Below, piece by piece: positions 29,122 through 38,394 of a stretch of DNA of 64,000 nucleotides. Positions within the stretch are counted from its first letter, which is position 1. Each line of letters begins with the position of its first letter. The notes under the pieces are model-generated. The model made no database searches and was not told the DNA's origin. It saw only the letters and a program-made list of their open reading frames with translations. The stretch comes from NCEH01 sp043195135. Lineage in GTDB: Bacteria; Pseudomonadota; Alphaproteobacteria; Rhizobiales; Xanthobacteraceae. The position numbers and the translations under genes were made by a program. Location: the NCBI RefSeq assembly GCF_043195135.1, contig NZ_JBAFWP010000003.1; one strand, written 5' to 3'.

Positions 29122-29891
29122 GCCCGCCACTGCTGGAAGCCGATGGCCTGGCGAAGAGCTACGGCGGCGTCGCGGCGGTCCGCGGGGTCTCCTTCTCCCT
29201 CGCGGCCGGCGAGATCCTCGCCCTCATCGGCCCCAATGGCGCGGGGAAAAGTACCTGCTTCGGCCTGCTGGGCGGGCAGGCGAAGCCCGATGCCGGTACG
29301 GTGCGCCTCGCCGGGCGGGACATCACGGGCGCGCCGCCGCGCCGGCTGTTCCGCCTCGGGGTCGGGCGCACGTTCCAGATCGCCGCCACCTTCGCCTCCA
29401 TGAGTGTGCGGGAGAACGTGACGGTGGCCCTATTGTCGCACCATCGCGCGCTCGCCCGCCCCTTCGGGCTTGCGGGCGATCGCCATCATGCGGAATCCGA
29501 CACCCTGCTGGACCTTGTGGGCCTCGCGGACCAGGCCGGGCGCGCGAGCGGGGAACTGGCCTATGGCGATATCAAGCGCCTGGAACTCGCGCTTGCCCTC
29601 GCCAATGCGCCCCGCGTGCTGCTGATGGACGAGCCGACCGCCGGCATGGCCAGCGGCGAGCGGATCGCGCTCATGCGCCTCGTGGCGCGGCTCGCCCGCG
29701 AGCGGAACATGGGCATCCTGTTCACCGAGCACGACATGGATGTCGTCTTCGAACATGCCGACCGCGTGCTGGTGCTGGATCGCGGCTCGCTGATCGCACA
29801 GGGCTCGCCCGACGCGATCCGGGCCGACGAACAGGTGCGCGCCATTTATCTCGGCACCGGCCTGACCTTCGCGGGGACTGCGGATGCTTGA
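29118..29891 (+). CDS. Branched-chain amino-acid-type ABC transporter ATP-binding protein (LivG type)
   Basis: A 257-residue ATPase with Walker A LIGPNGAGKST at about residues 35-45. The C-loop is altered: SGELAYGDIKRLELALAL takes the place of the usual LSGGQ, as is normal for LivG proteins. Walker B is VLLMDEPTAGM, and FTEHDMDVVFEHADRVLVL carries the switch His. The C-terminal DAIRADEQVRAIYLG is the LivG signature. The ATG overlaps the stop of the permease gene, and its 3' end overlaps the next gene by 8 bases. Confidence 0.95.
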   Translation: MSPPLLEADGLAKSYGGVAAVRGVSFSLAAGEILALIGPNGAGKSTCFGLLGGQAKPDAGTVRLAGRDITGAPPRRLFRLGVGRTFQIAATFASMSVRENVTVALLSHHRALARPFGLAGDRHHAESDTLLDLVGLADQAGRASGELAYGDIKRLELALALANAPRVLLMDEPTAGMASGERIALMRLVARLARERNMGILFTEHDMDVVFEHADRVLVLDRGSLIAQGSPDAIRADEQVRAIYLGTGLTFAGTADA

Positions 29892-30585
29892 CATCGCCCG
29901 CCTCGACGCCTTCTACGGCCGCGCGCAGATCCTGCATGAGGTGGCATTGCGCGTCGGCACCGGCGAAGCGCTGGCCCTGCTCGGCCGCAACGGGGCGGGA
30001 AAATCCACCACGCTGCGCGCCGTCATGGCGCAGGGGCCGCGCCGCACCGGCTTGATCCGCTTTCTGGGTAGCGATGTCGCGCGCCTTCAGACGCACGAAC
30101 TGGTGCAGGCGGGCATCGGCTATGTGCCGGAGGACCGCCGCATCTTCACCGACCTGACCGTGATGGAAAACCTTGAGGTGGGCCGCCGCCCGGCCCGCCC
30201 CGGCCATGCGCCCTGGACCGTCGAGCGCCTGTTCGCGCTCTTCCCGAATCTTGCGGAAATGCGCGGGCGCCGCGGCGGGCAGATGAGCGGCGGCGAACAG
30301 CAGATGCTCACCCTCGCCCGCACGCTGATGGGCAATCCGCTGCTGCTCCTGCTGGATGAACCCTCCGAGGGCTTGGCGCCCCGCATCGTCGAGCACATCG
30401 CGCTGGCGGTCATGGCCTTGAAGGCCGAAGGGCTTTCGATCCTGCTCTGCGAACAGAACCTGCACTTCGCGCGGCACATCTGCGACCGCGCCCTGGTGAT
30501 GGCGCGCGGCCGCATCATGTTCGAGGGCAGCTTCGCGGCCCTGGAAGCCGACCCCGCGCGCCGCGACGCCTTGCTCTCGGTCTGA
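29884..30585 (+). CDS. Branched-chain amino-acid-type ABC transporter ATP-binding protein (LivF type)
   Basis: A 233-residue ATPase with Walker A LLGRNGAGKSTTLRAVMAQ, and the LivF-specific GIGYVPEDRRIFTDLTVMENL. The signature is MSGGEQQMLTLARTLM, and Walker B is LLLLDEPSEGLAPRIVEHI. It pairs with the LivG-type ATPase to drive the fused permease. It overlaps the preceding gene by 8 bases and ends 10 bases from the convergent cytochrome gene, with no clear terminator. Confidence 0.95.
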   Translation: MLDIARLDAFYGRAQILHEVALRVGTGEALALLGRNGAGKSTTLRAVMAQGPRRTGLIRFLGSDVARLQTHELVQAGIGYVPEDRRIFTDLTVMENLEVGRRPARPGHAPWTVERLFALFPNLAEMRGRRGGQMSGGEQQMLTLARTLMGNPLLLLLDEPSEGLAPRIVEHIALAVMALKAEGLSILLCEQNLHFARHICDRALVMARGRIMFEGSFAALEADPARRDALLSV

Positions 30586-30595
30586 GGCGCGGCGC

Positions 30596-31081
30596 CTATT
30601 TGGCCGGAGGCGCGAAGGACTGGTTGCTGAAGGGCGAGGACGTCGGCACCTGCACCACGATGAACCCGCGTCCGATGGACTGATGGCAGGCATTGCAGGC
30701 GTTGGTCATATCGTTGAACGCGGTGGCGAACTTCGGCCCGTTCTTCTGCTGGATCGCCTCGCCGATGAGCCGGGCGGGCTCGGTCATCGAACTCATGTCG
30801 GCGACCGGGATGCCCGGATAGAGGGTCAGCGCATCCTGGAAGCTCGCCCGCATCTGGCCGAGTTCATAGTCCGCGAGTTCCCAGTTTCCAAGGCGCCCCG
30901 CGAACCACAGCTTGAAGTGCCGAAGCTGCATGGTCTCCATGATATCGCCGAGATGGGGAATATAGGAGTCATGCTTCTGGGACGGCGCGTTTACCTGCGT
31001 AAAGGCGGCAAAAGGCATGAAGGCGAGCCCGCCGACAACGGCGGCGGCGAACAGGGAACGAGCTGTCCATTTCGAAACCAT
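30596..31081 (-). CDS. Small exported c-type cytochrome
   Basis: A 161-residue protein with a signal peptide (about residues 1-29) and a single haem-binding motif CNACHQ near residue 129, close to the C-terminus. The body before it is helical (METMQLRHFKLWFAGRLGNW, ELGQMRASFQDAL). A C-terminal CxxCH after a four-helix body recalls cytochrome c'-like or cytochrome c554-like bundles, but I do not assign a subfamily. The role, presumably periplasmic electron transfer or gas/metabolite sensing, is unknown. The ATG at 31081 begins the signal peptide. It stands between a transporter operon (convergent) and the hydantoinase gene (same strand, upstream in transcription). Confidence 0.78.
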   Translation of the reverse strand: MVSKWTARSLFAAAVVGGLAFMPFAAFTQVNAPSQKHDSYIPHLGDIMETMQLRHFKLWFAGRLGNWELADYELGQMRASFQDALTLYPGIPVADMSSMTEPARLIGEAIQQKNGPKFATAFNDMTNACNACHQSIGRGFIVVQVPTSSPFSNQSFAPPAK

Positions 31082-31243
31082 GGGATTTCTCCGCGGATCG
31101 TAAACGCGCGCCAAAGTCTGGCGATGCAGTCTAGTCCCCGTGGAGGTATCGCTATTGATCGGGATCAAAAGGCGATGACACCATCGCCCGCGCACGAAAT
31201 GCGCGGGCGATACCCTCCCGACCTTTCGCGACCCCTTGCGTCC

Positions 31244-34200
31244 TCATCCCTTGCGCAGCGCCGGGTCCCCGAAGCCGCCGCCCGTCGGTGTGATGACGAT
31301 CACCGCCTCGCCGGCTTCCAGCACGGTCTGGTCGCAGCCTTCGAGCACGACGTAGGACCCGTCGTTGCGGCGCACGAAGCCTTCCCCCACTGCGCCGAAC
31401 TCGCCGCCGTCCACGCCGAACGGCCGCACCCGGCGGTGCGAGGACAGCAGGGCGCAATCCATCGTCTCCAGAAAGCGGATCCGGCGGTAGGTGCCGGCGC
31501 CGGCGTTCCATTGTCCCCGCCCGCCCGAGCCGGGCCGAACGTGGAAATCCTCCAGCAGCACGGGGAATCGGGTTTCCAGGATTTCCGGGTCGGTCAGGCG
31601 CGAATTGGTCATGTGCACATGCACCGCATCCGTGCCGTCGAAACCGGGGCCCGCCGGCGAACCCGAGCAGATGGTCTCGTAATATTGGATCTTCTCGTTG
31701 CCGAAGGTGAGATTGTTCATGGTGCCCTGGGACGCGCCCATGGCTTTGAGCGCGCCGAACAGGCAATTGGTGACCGCCTGGGAGGTCTCCACATTCCCCG
31801 CCACCACCGCGGCGGGATAGACCGGCGAGAGCATGGAGCCCTGCGGCACCACGATATCGATGGGCCGCAGGCAGCCGGCGTTCATGGGGATCTCGTCCTC
31901 CACCATGACGCGGAATACATAGAGCACGGCGGCGCGCGTCACCGGGGCCGGGGCGTTGAAATTGGTCTGCTGCTGCGGCGAGGAGCCGGTGAAATCCACC
32001 GTGGCGCGCCGCGCAGCCTTGTCCACGGTGATCTTCACCTTGATCACCGTGCCCTGGTCCATCTCATAGCTGTATGCGCAGTCATTGAGACGATCGAGCA
32101 CGCGGCGCACGCTCTCTTCCGCATTGTCCTGCACGTGGCCCATATAGGCGGTGACAACATCGAGCCCGAAGGTCGCGATCATCTTGCGCAGTTCCTGGAT
32201 GCCCTTCTCGTTGGCGGCGATCTGCGCCTTGAGGTCGGCCACGTTCTGCACCGGATTGCGGGCGGGATATTTCGCGCCCGAGAGCAGGTCTAAGAGCTCC
32301 GCCTCGCGGAAGCGGCCCTGGTCCACCAGCTTGAAATTGTCGATATAGACGCCTTCTTCCTCGATGATGGTGGCGCGCGGGCTCATGGAACCTGGGGCGA
32401 CGCCGCCCACGTCCGCATGATGGCCGCGCGAGGCGACCCAGAACAACAGTTCGGTGCCCGCATCGTCGAAGACCGGCGAGCACACGGTGATATCCGGCAG
32501 GTGCGTGCCGCCGTTATAGGGGGCATTGAGCGCGAACACGTCGCCGGGGCGGATCGCACCCTCGTTCTCGCGGATCACCGTCTCCACCGAGCGATCCATG
32601 GAACCGAGATGCACCGGCATGTGCGGGGCATTCGCCACCAGTTCGCCGGTGCCGGAGAAGACGGCGCAGGAGAAGTCCAGCCGCTCCTTGATGTTCACCG
32701 AATAGGCGGTGTTCTGCAGCGTCACGCCCATCTGCTCGGCGATGGACATGAAGAGGTTGTTGAACACTTCGAGCATCACCGGATCGGCATGGGTGCCCAC
32801 CGCCTCGGCGCGCTTCAGGGCGACGGCGCGGGTGAGCAGCAGGTGATCCTTGATGGTGACTTGTGCCCGCCAGCCGGCCTCGACGATCACCGTCTGGTTG
32901 GGCTCGATGATGATGGCGGGGCCTTCCAGCACCATGCCGGGCCGGAACGCCGCGCGCAGCACCACCGGCGCCTCGTGCCATGCGCCGCGCGAATAGAAGC
33001 GCGAAGTCCGATCGGCCTTCGGCGCGCCTTCACTCAGCGGGTGGTCGGCCTCGGCGATGCCGGCGCCCCCGCCCGAGGACTGCACCTCGATGGCCTCCAC
33101 CACCACCGGCTTCTCGGGCGAGACGAAGCCGAACTGGGCCTTATGCTTGGCCTCGAACTCGCGCAGCATGGCGGGCACGTCGGCGAGCGTCACGGACAGC
33201 GGCGTGTCGGTGCCTTCATAGCGCAGGTGCAGTTTCGCCTGCGTCTCCACGTCGGCCGCGGCGATGCCCTGGCCGACGAGTTCCGCCGCCGTCTCACCCG
33301 CGAGCGCGTCGCGGGTTTCCCCGAGCGCGGACAGCGCCTCGGGCGCGAGGCGCACGCCCACCGCCTTGGTGCGGTGCGCGCGGATGGCGGCGAGCCCCAT
33401 GCCATAGGCCGAGAGCAGGCCGGAGAAGGGGTGAATATGCACGGTCATCATGCCGAGCGCGTCGGCCACCAGGCAGGCATGCTGGCCGCCCGCGCCGCCG
33501 AAACAGGTCAGCGCATAGCGCGTCACGTCGTATCCGCGCTCCACCGAGATCTTCTTGATGGCATTGGCCATGTTCTCGACGGCGATGGTGATGAAGCCGT
33601 CGGCGGCCGCCTCGGCGGTGCGGCCGTCGCCAATCTCGGCCGCCAGCGCCGCGAACTTTTCGCGCACCGCATCCGCGTCGAGCGCCTGGTCCTGGTTTGG
33701 TCCGAAAATCTTCGGAAAGAAATCGGGAATGAGCTTGCCGAGCATCACATTGGCGTCGGTCACCGCGAGCGGCCCGCCGCGCCGGTAGCAGGCAGGGCCC
33801 GGATTGGCGCCGGCGCTGTCCGGGCCGACGCGGAAGCGCGCGCCGTCATAATGCAGGATCGAGCCGCCGCCCGCGGCCACCGTATGGATACGCATCATGG
33901 GGGCGCGGATGCGCACGCCGGCAACCTCCGTATCGAAGGCGCGCTCCAGCTCGCCGTCGAAATGGCACACGTCCGTGGAGGTGCCGCCCATGTCGAAGCC
34001 GATGATGCGTTCAAGCCCGGCGATGCCGCCGGTTTCCGCCGCGCCGACCACGCCACCTGCCGGGCCGGACAGCAGCGCATCCTTGCCCTGGAACAGGTCG
34101 GCGGCGGTGAGGCCGCCCGAGGACATCATGAACATGAGGCGGATCGGATCGGGGTCGGATTCAGCTTCGCCACCCCCTCCCTCCTTGTGGGGGAGGGAGG

Positions 34201-35029
34201 GGGGTAGGGCGGCGCTCGATGCACCCAGAGCCGGAGCGAGCGGGGAGATACCCCCCTCCGAACCCTGCCCCGCAAGGGGGGAGGCCTTTGCCGAGGAGCC
34301 TGCCAGCTCCTGCGCAACCTGCCCCACGTAGCGACGCAGGATCGGCGAAAGATAGGCATCCACCACCGTGGTGTCGCCTCGCCCCACCAGCTTGATGAGC
34401 GGGGACACCTCGTGTGACACGGACACTTGCGGAAAACCGATCTCCCGCGCCAGCGCGGCCACCTGCCGCTCGTGCTCGGGGAAGCGATAGGCGTGCATGA
34501 AGGCGATCGCCACCGCCACGATGCCGGCCTCGCGTGCCTCCTCAAGGCTCGCGCGCACCGCCTCGAGGTCGGGGGCGGCCTCCACGGTGCCATCGGCGCG
34601 CACGCGCTCCTCCACCTCCAGCACACGCTCGTACAGCATTTGCGGCAGCACGATCTTCTTGGCGAAGATCTTCGGCCGGGCCTGGTAGCCGATCCTCAGG
34701 GCATCCTTGAAGCCGCGGGTCGTCACCAGCAGCGTGCGGTCTCCCTTGCGCTCCAGAAGCGCGTTTGTCGCCACCGTGGTGCCCATTTTGACGGCAGAAA
34801 CGAGGCCCGCGGGAATCGGCGCGTCCGCCGCGAGGCCCAGCAGTTCGCGAATTCCGTGCACGGCGGCGTCGCGATAGGCGCCGGGATTCTCAGAAAGCAC
34901 CTTGTGCGCCACCAGCGAACCGTCCGGACGGCGACCGATAATGTCCGTAAAGGTGCCGCCACGGTCGATCCAGAACTCCCAAGTGCCGCGCTTGCCCGAG
35001 GCAAGCTCCGCGTCCGCCGTCATCACCAT
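31244..35029 (-). CDS. Fused hydantoinase A/B protein (5-oxoprolinase-like)
   Basis: A 1261-residue ATP-dependent amidohydrolase-type protein joining HyuA and HyuB. The HyuA half (about residues 10-700) has the actin-like ATPase motifs FWIDRGGTFTDIIGR, KMGTTVATNALLERKG, and FDMGGTSTDVCHFDG. The HyuB half (about 740-1250) has VFNNLFMSIAEQMGVTLQNT, FSCAVFSGTGELVANAPHMP and NAPYNGGTHLPDITV. Family members open 5-oxoproline, hydantoins or, in related acetone carboxylases, act on ketones. The single-chain layout matches 5-oxoprolinase, but the substrate is not proven. Between about residues 247 and 288 (34165-34290) an Ala/Gly/Pro/Ser-rich insertion matches a palindromic DNA repeat. The ATG at 35029 follows AGGGGAC. 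It is divergent from the TRAP transporter, which may import its substrate. Confidence 0.9.
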   Translation of the reverse strand: MVMTADAELASGKRGTWEFWIDRGGTFTDIIGRRPDGSLVAHKVLSENPGAYRDAAVHGIRELLGLAADAPIPAGLVSAVKMGTTVATNALLERKGDRTLLVTTRGFKDALRIGYQARPKIFAKKIVLPQMLYERVLEVEERVRADGTVEAAPDLEAVRASLEEAREAGIVAVAIAFMHAYRFPEHERQVAALAREIGFPQVSVSHEVSPLIKLVGRGDTTVVDAYLSPILRRYVGQVAQELAGSSAKASPLAGQGSEGGISPLAPALGASSAALPPSLPHKEGGGGEAESDPDPIRLMFMMSSGGLTAADLFQGKDALLSGPAGGVVGAAETGGIAGLERIIGFDMGGTSTDVCHFDGELERAFDTEVAGVRIRAPMMRIHTVAAGGGSILHYDGARFRVGPDSAGANPGPACYRRGGPLAVTDANVMLGKLIPDFFPKIFGPNQDQALDADAVREKFAALAAEIGDGRTAEAAADGFITIAVENMANAIKKISVERGYDVTRYALTCFGGAGGQHACLVADALGMMTVHIHPFSGLLSAYGMGLAAIRAHRTKAVGVRLAPEALSALGETRDALAGETAAELVGQGIAAADVETQAKLHLRYEGTDTPLSVTLADVPAMLREFEAKHKAQFGFVSPEKPVVVEAIEVQSSGGGAGIAEADHPLSEGAPKADRTSRFYSRGAWHEAPVVLRAAFRPGMVLEGPAIIIEPNQTVIVEAGWRAQVTIKDHLLLTRAVALKRAEAVGTHADPVMLEVFNNLFMSIAEQMGVTLQNTAYSVNIKERLDFSCAVFSGTGELVANAPHMPVHLGSMDRSVETVIRENEGAIRPGDVFALNAPYNGGTHLPDITVCSPVFDDAGTELLFWVASRGHHADVGGVAPGSMSPRATIIEEEGVYIDNFKLVDQGRFREAELLDLLSGAKYPARNPVQNVADLKAQIAANEKGIQELRKMIATFGLDVVTAYMGHVQDNAEESVRRVLDRLNDCAYSYEMDQGTVIKVKITVDKAARRATVDFTGSSPQQQTNFNAPAPVTRAAVLYVFRVMVEDEIPMNAGCLRPIDIVVPQGSMLSPVYPAAVVAGNVETSQAVTNCLFGALKAMGASQGTMNNLTFGNEKIQYYETICSGSPAGPGFDGTDAVHVHMTNSRLTDPEILETRFPVLLEDFHVRPGSGGRGQWNAGAGTYRRIRFLETMDCALLSSHRRVRPFGVDGGEFGAVGEGFVRRNDGSYVVLEGCDQTVLEAGEAVIVITPTGGGFGDPALRKG
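34165..34290. repeat. Palindromic repeat element inserted in frame in the hydantoinase gene
   Basis: Contains a perfect 12-bp stem, CCCCCTCCCTCC (34173-34184) pairing with GGAGGGAGGGGG (34192-34203). About 50 bases later comes a second hairpin centred on CCCC-GCAA-GGGG (34268-34279). The composition and paired hairpins resemble intergenic repetitive palindromes of Hyphomicrobiales. The encoded stretch has low complexity and interrupts otherwise conserved HyuA sequence without a frameshift. Boundaries are approximate. Confidence 0.72.
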
Positions 35030-35506
35030 GTCTGTCCCCTGCATCCTCTGATCGTCGCGGCATCGCGCCGATTCCGGCTGGCCCGTTTTCTGCACGGCCG
35101 AAGCCGTCCGCGCTGCTGAATCCGGCCCCTCGCACCCCATCGGAAATTGATACCGATTTCGGCATGAATGAGCTGAAAATTAGAATTTCCTATTCTCGAT
35201 CCTTCTGGCCCACTCTGCCGCACCGCGCATAAGCTCGACGCCTCGCGGTGGCGGGCCGCGGAATGAATGAAGTCACGGAGGATAAAAAACGTCAACATTT
35301 TGTTGACGAAATGATGATGTCGGGCCAGCATATCTTTCGAGAGCACCCAGGGCATCGCCCGAAGGGGGCCGCACAGACCTTTGAGGGGTTCAGATGATCA
35401 GCGAAGAATTCCGCCATCGACGGCGGCAGGAGACGCGTGCGCGCAGCGCCGCGAAGGTTCCGGACATAGCCGCTCGCCGCCACCAGCCGGGCTACGGAGG
35501 GCGCGC
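35030..35506. other. Divergent control region of the hydantoinase gene and TRAP operon
   Basis: 477 bases between divergent start codons. It contains a relatively AT-rich stretch at about 35150-35320, the 19-bp inverted repeat at 35290-35308, and a small open frame (35394-35510) that overlaps the dctQ start. No larger gene is credible: the longer minus-strand frames are Arg/Cys-rich and lack ribosome binding sites. Confidence 0.55.
35290..35308. promoter_or_regulatory. Inverted repeat, probable operator
   Basis: CGTCAACATTTTGTTGACG is a perfect 8-bp inverted repeat with a 3-base spacer in the divergent control region. The length and symmetry fit a dimeric winged-helix or HTH repressor. The MarR-like protein encoded at 38547 is a candidate binder by neighbourhood only. 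Confidence 0.7.
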
Positions 35507-35510
35507 ATGA
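35394..35510 (+). CDS. Possible 38-residue small protein coupled to dctQ
   Basis: The ATG at 35394 is preceded by GAGGGG at a spacing of about five bases, and the TGA stop overlaps the dctQ ATG (ATGA). The product is short and basic (begins MISEEFRHRRRQETRARS, ends GYGGRA), with no membrane helix or known domain. The ribosome binding site and the stop-start overlap favour translation, either as a leader peptide that couples translation of dctQ or as a small protein. Nothing in the sequence proves a function. Confidence 0.4.
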   Translation: MISEEFRHRRRQETRARSAAKVPDIAARRHQPGYGGRA

Positions 35511-36055
35511 TCCGCAAGGCGCTCGATGGGCTCTATCTTCTCTCCGGCATCCTGGCCGGGCTTTTCCTGCTCGCGATCTTCGGCCTGATGATCGCCCTTT
35601 CCGCCGGCCGCGAATTCGGCCTCAACGTTCCCGCCGGTGACGATTTCACCGCCTGGTGTATGGCGGCCATGGCCTTTCTCGGCCTTGCCCACACCTTCAA
35701 GGCCGGCGACATGATCCGCGTCGGCCTGCTGCTCGAACGGCTCCACGGCCGCTCACGCCAGGCGGCGGAACTGCTGGCCCTCACGATCGGCATCGCCTTT
35801 CTCGCCTATTTCGCGAAGAACGCCGTGCAGCTCGCCTATGAATCCATGCTCTTCAAGGACATGTCGCAGGGCGTGATCGCCGTGCCGCTGTGGATTCCCC
35901 AGAGCGGTTACGCGGCCGGGCTGGTGATCCTGCTGATCGCCATGCTGGACGAGTTCGTCCATGTGGCCGGCGGCAACCGGCCCCGCTACGAGAAGGAACC
36001 CGCCACCTCGCCCGATGAACTGGTCGAGCGCATCGCCGCCGGCGGAGGCGTCTGA
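35507..36055 (+). CDS. TRAP transporter small permease subunit (DctQ type)
   Basis: A 182-residue membrane protein with four predicted helices, the DctQ pattern. It includes FLGLAHTFKAGDMIRVGLLLERL, the segment between helices two and three that is conserved in the family. It is the small membrane partner of the DctM permease in a tripartite sodium-driven importer. GGAGG six bases before the ATG supports this start. The next gene, dctM, starts three bases after its stop. Confidence 0.92.
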   Translation: MIRKALDGLYLLSGILAGLFLLAIFGLMIALSAGREFGLNVPAGDDFTAWCMAAMAFLGLAHTFKAGDMIRVGLLLERLHGRSRQAAELLALTIGIAFLAYFAKNAVQLAYESMLFKDMSQGVIAVPLWIPQSGYAAGLVILLIAMLDEFVHVAGGNRPRYEKEPATSPDELVERIAAGGGV

Positions 36056-36058
36056 GCC

Positions 36059-37372
36059 ATGATGCACCTCGATCTGGCGCAGCTCTCCATCGTGCTGCTG
36101 CTGCTTCTCGTCGCGATCCTCGCCAGCGGCGTCTGGATCGCCTTCGGGCTCGGCATCGTCGGGCTCGCCGCGATGGTCCTCACCACCAATGTGCCCATCG
36201 GCCAGGTGCTCGCCACCACCGTGTGGAGCGCCACCGCCTCCTGGACGCTCGCCGCCCTGCCGCTGTTCATCTGGATGGGCGAGATCCTGTTCCGAACACG
36301 CTTGTCGGAAGAGATGTTCCGCGGCCTTGCGCCGTGGCTGCAATGGCTTCCCGGCCGCCTGCTGCATGTGAACGTGCTCGGCTGCGGCATCTTCGCCGCC
36401 GTCTCGGGCTCGTCCGCCGCCACCTGCGCCACCATCGGCAAGATCGCTTTGCCGGAACTGGACAAGCGCGGGTATGACAAGGGCATGAGCATCGGCACGC
36501 TGGCCGGCTCGGGCACGCTCGGCCTGCTCATCCCCCCGTCGATTCCGATGGTGGTCTATGCGGTTACGGCCAATGTCTCGGTGCTCCAGGTGTTCCTGGG
36601 CGGCTTCCTGCCGGGCCTGCTGGTGATGGCGCTCTACAGCGGCTACATCGTCATCTGGTCGCTGCTGAACCCGTCCAAGTCGCCGCCGCGCGACCCCCCG
36701 CTGCCGTTCCGCGAGAAGATGCGCCAGTCGGCGCGCCTGGTGCCGTGCCTGCTGCTGATCGCGGGGGTGTTCCTCTCGCTCATCCTCGGGCTCGCCACGG
36801 CAACCGAATGCGCGGCCTGGGGCGTGATGGGCGCGCTTGCCCTCGCCGCCTGGAGCCGCACGCTCACCTGGTCGGCATTCATCCAGAGCGTCATGAGCGC
36901 CACCCGATTGTCCTGCATGATCATGCTGATCATAGCCGGCGCGGCCTTCACCACCGCCGCCATGGCCTATACCGGCATCCCGGTGGCGCTGGCGGAATGG
37001 GTGCAGGGGCTGAACCTCACCCCGGGCAAGCTCGCCCTGGCCCTGACCGTCATGTACATCATCCTGGGCTGCCTGGTGGACGGCATCTCCATGATCGTGC
37101 TGACGGCGGTGATCGTGCTGCCGATGGTGAAGCAGGCGGGTTTCGACCTCGTCTGGTTCGGCGTCTACCTCGTCATCCACGTCGAGATGGCGCAGATTAC
37201 GCCACCCGTGGGCTTCAACCTGTTCGTGCTCCAGAACATGAGCGGGCGCGACACGCTCTCGGTGGCCAAGGCTGCTTTTCCATTCTTCATTCTGCTCAAC
37301 GTCGCGGTCATCATCATCACGACCTTCCCCGAGATCGTCCTGGTGCTCCCGCACTGGGCGTTTCCCGGATGA
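36059..37372 (+). CDS. TRAP transporter large permease subunit (DctM type)
   Basis: A 437-residue membrane protein with about 11-12 helices, the transport-catalysing subunit. Family signatures are IFAAVSGSSAATCATIGKIA, LAGSGTLGLLIPPSIPMVVY, and ILGCLVDGISMIVLTAVIVLP (written here as its halves). The ending EMAQITPPVGFNLFVLQ is typical of the sodium- and substrate-binding scoops. The ATG at 36059 lies three bases after the dctQ stop. The substrate, probably a carboxylate or related compound, may be linked to the divergent hydantoinase/oxoprolinase. Confidence 0.95.
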   Translation: MMHLDLAQLSIVLLLLLVAILASGVWIAFGLGIVGLAAMVLTTNVPIGQVLATTVWSATASWTLAALPLFIWMGEILFRTRLSEEMFRGLAPWLQWLPGRLLHVNVLGCGIFAAVSGSSAATCATIGKIALPELDKRGYDKGMSIGTLAGSGTLGLLIPPSIPMVVYAVTANVSVLQVFLGGFLPGLLVMALYSGYIVIWSLLNPSKSPPRDPPLPFREKMRQSARLVPCLLLIAGVFLSLILGLATATECAAWGVMGALALAAWSRTLTWSAFIQSVMSATRLSCMIMLIIAGAAFTTAAMAYTGIPVALAEWVQGLNLTPGKLALALTVMYIILGCLVDGISMIVLTAVIVLPMVKQAGFDLVWFGVYLVIHVEMAQITPPVGFNLFVLQNMSGRDTLSVAKAAFPFFILLNVAVIIITTFPEIVLVLPHWAFPG

Positions 37373-37410
37373 TCCATCGCCGTCAAAGCCAACCAGAAGA
37401 GGGATACAAA

Positions 37411-38394
37411 ATGGCACGCTTGCGTTTCCTCGCACCGGCGCTCGTCGCCGCCGGCATCGCCACGCTCTCGGCGGCGCCCGCGCTCGCCCAGACCAAGTGG
37501 AACCTCCCGTCCGCCTATCCGTCGGACAATTTCCACACCGAGAACATCGCCCAGTTCGCCAAGGACGTGGAAACCCTGTCCGGCGGCAAGCTGCTGATCA
37601 CGCTGCATCCCAACGCCGTCCTGTTCAAGGCGCCGGAGATCAAGCGCGCGGTGGCGACCGGCCAGGCCCAGGCGGGCGAGGTCATCATGTCGATCCACGA
37701 GAACGAGGATCCGATCTTCGGCATCGACGTGGTGCCGTTCCTCGCGACCTCCTACGAAAGCTCGAAGAAGCTCTGGGCGGCCTCGCGCCCGTTCGTCGAG
37801 AAAAAGATGGAAGCGCAGGGCCTTATGGTGCTTTACGCGGTGCCCTGGCCGCCGCAGGGCATCTTCTCCAAGAATCCGGTGACCAAGGTCGAGGATCTGA
37901 AGGGGGCCAAATGGCGCGCCTATAATGTCGGCACCTCGCGCATCGGCGACATGATCGGCGCCCAGTCCGTCACCGTGCAGCAGGCCGAATTGGCGCAGGC
38001 ACTCGCCACCGGCGTCGTCACCGCCCTCATCACCTCCGCCGCCACCGGCTATGACGTGAAGATCTGGGAAAGCATCCCCTATTTCTACGACGTCCAGGCC
38101 TGGCTGCCGAAGAATATGGTGTTCGTGAACAAGGCCGCGTTCGAGGCGCTCGACAAGCCGACCCAGGAGGCGGTCCTGAAGGCCGCCGCCGCCGCCGAGG
38201 AACGCGGCTGGAAGAGCTCCATCGAGAAGAGCAAATGGTATGTCGACCAGCTTCAGGCCAAGGGCATGAAGGTGGAGCCGCCCTCCGCCGAGCTGCGGGC
38301 CGGGTTCGAGAAGATCGGCGCCCAGCTCACCGCGGACTGGATCAAGAAGGCCGGCCCGGACGGGGAAGCCGCCCTCGCCGCCTTCAAGAAATGA
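37411..38394 (+). CDS. TRAP transporter substrate-binding protein (DctP type)
   Basis: A 327-residue periplasmic protein with a signal peptide (residues 1-27, ending APALAQ). DctP-family features are TKWNLPSAYPSDNFHTENI, ALLFKAPEIKRAV-type sequence (here VLFKAPEIKRAVATGQAQ), and the carboxylate-binding Arg region LKGAKWRAYN. The ALATGVVTALITS segment follows the usual EV-x-x-AL pattern. Lies 38 bases after dctM with AAGAGGGATAC before the ATG. Unlike many TRAP operons, the binding-protein gene comes last. Confidence 0.93.
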   Translation: MARLRFLAPALVAAGIATLSAAPALAQTKWNLPSAYPSDNFHTENIAQFAKDVETLSGGKLLITLHPNAVLFKAPEIKRAVATGQAQAGEVIMSIHENEDPIFGIDVVPFLATSYESSKKLWAASRPFVEKKMEAQGLMVLYAVPWPPQGIFSKNPVTKVEDLKGAKWRAYNVGTSRIGDMIGAQSVTVQQAELAQALATGVVTALITSAATGYDVKIWESIPYFYDVQAWLPKNMVFVNKAAFEALDKPTQEAVLKAAAAAEERGWKSSIEKSKWYVDQLQAKGMKVEPPSAELRAGFEKIGAQLTADWIKKAGPDGEAALAAFKK

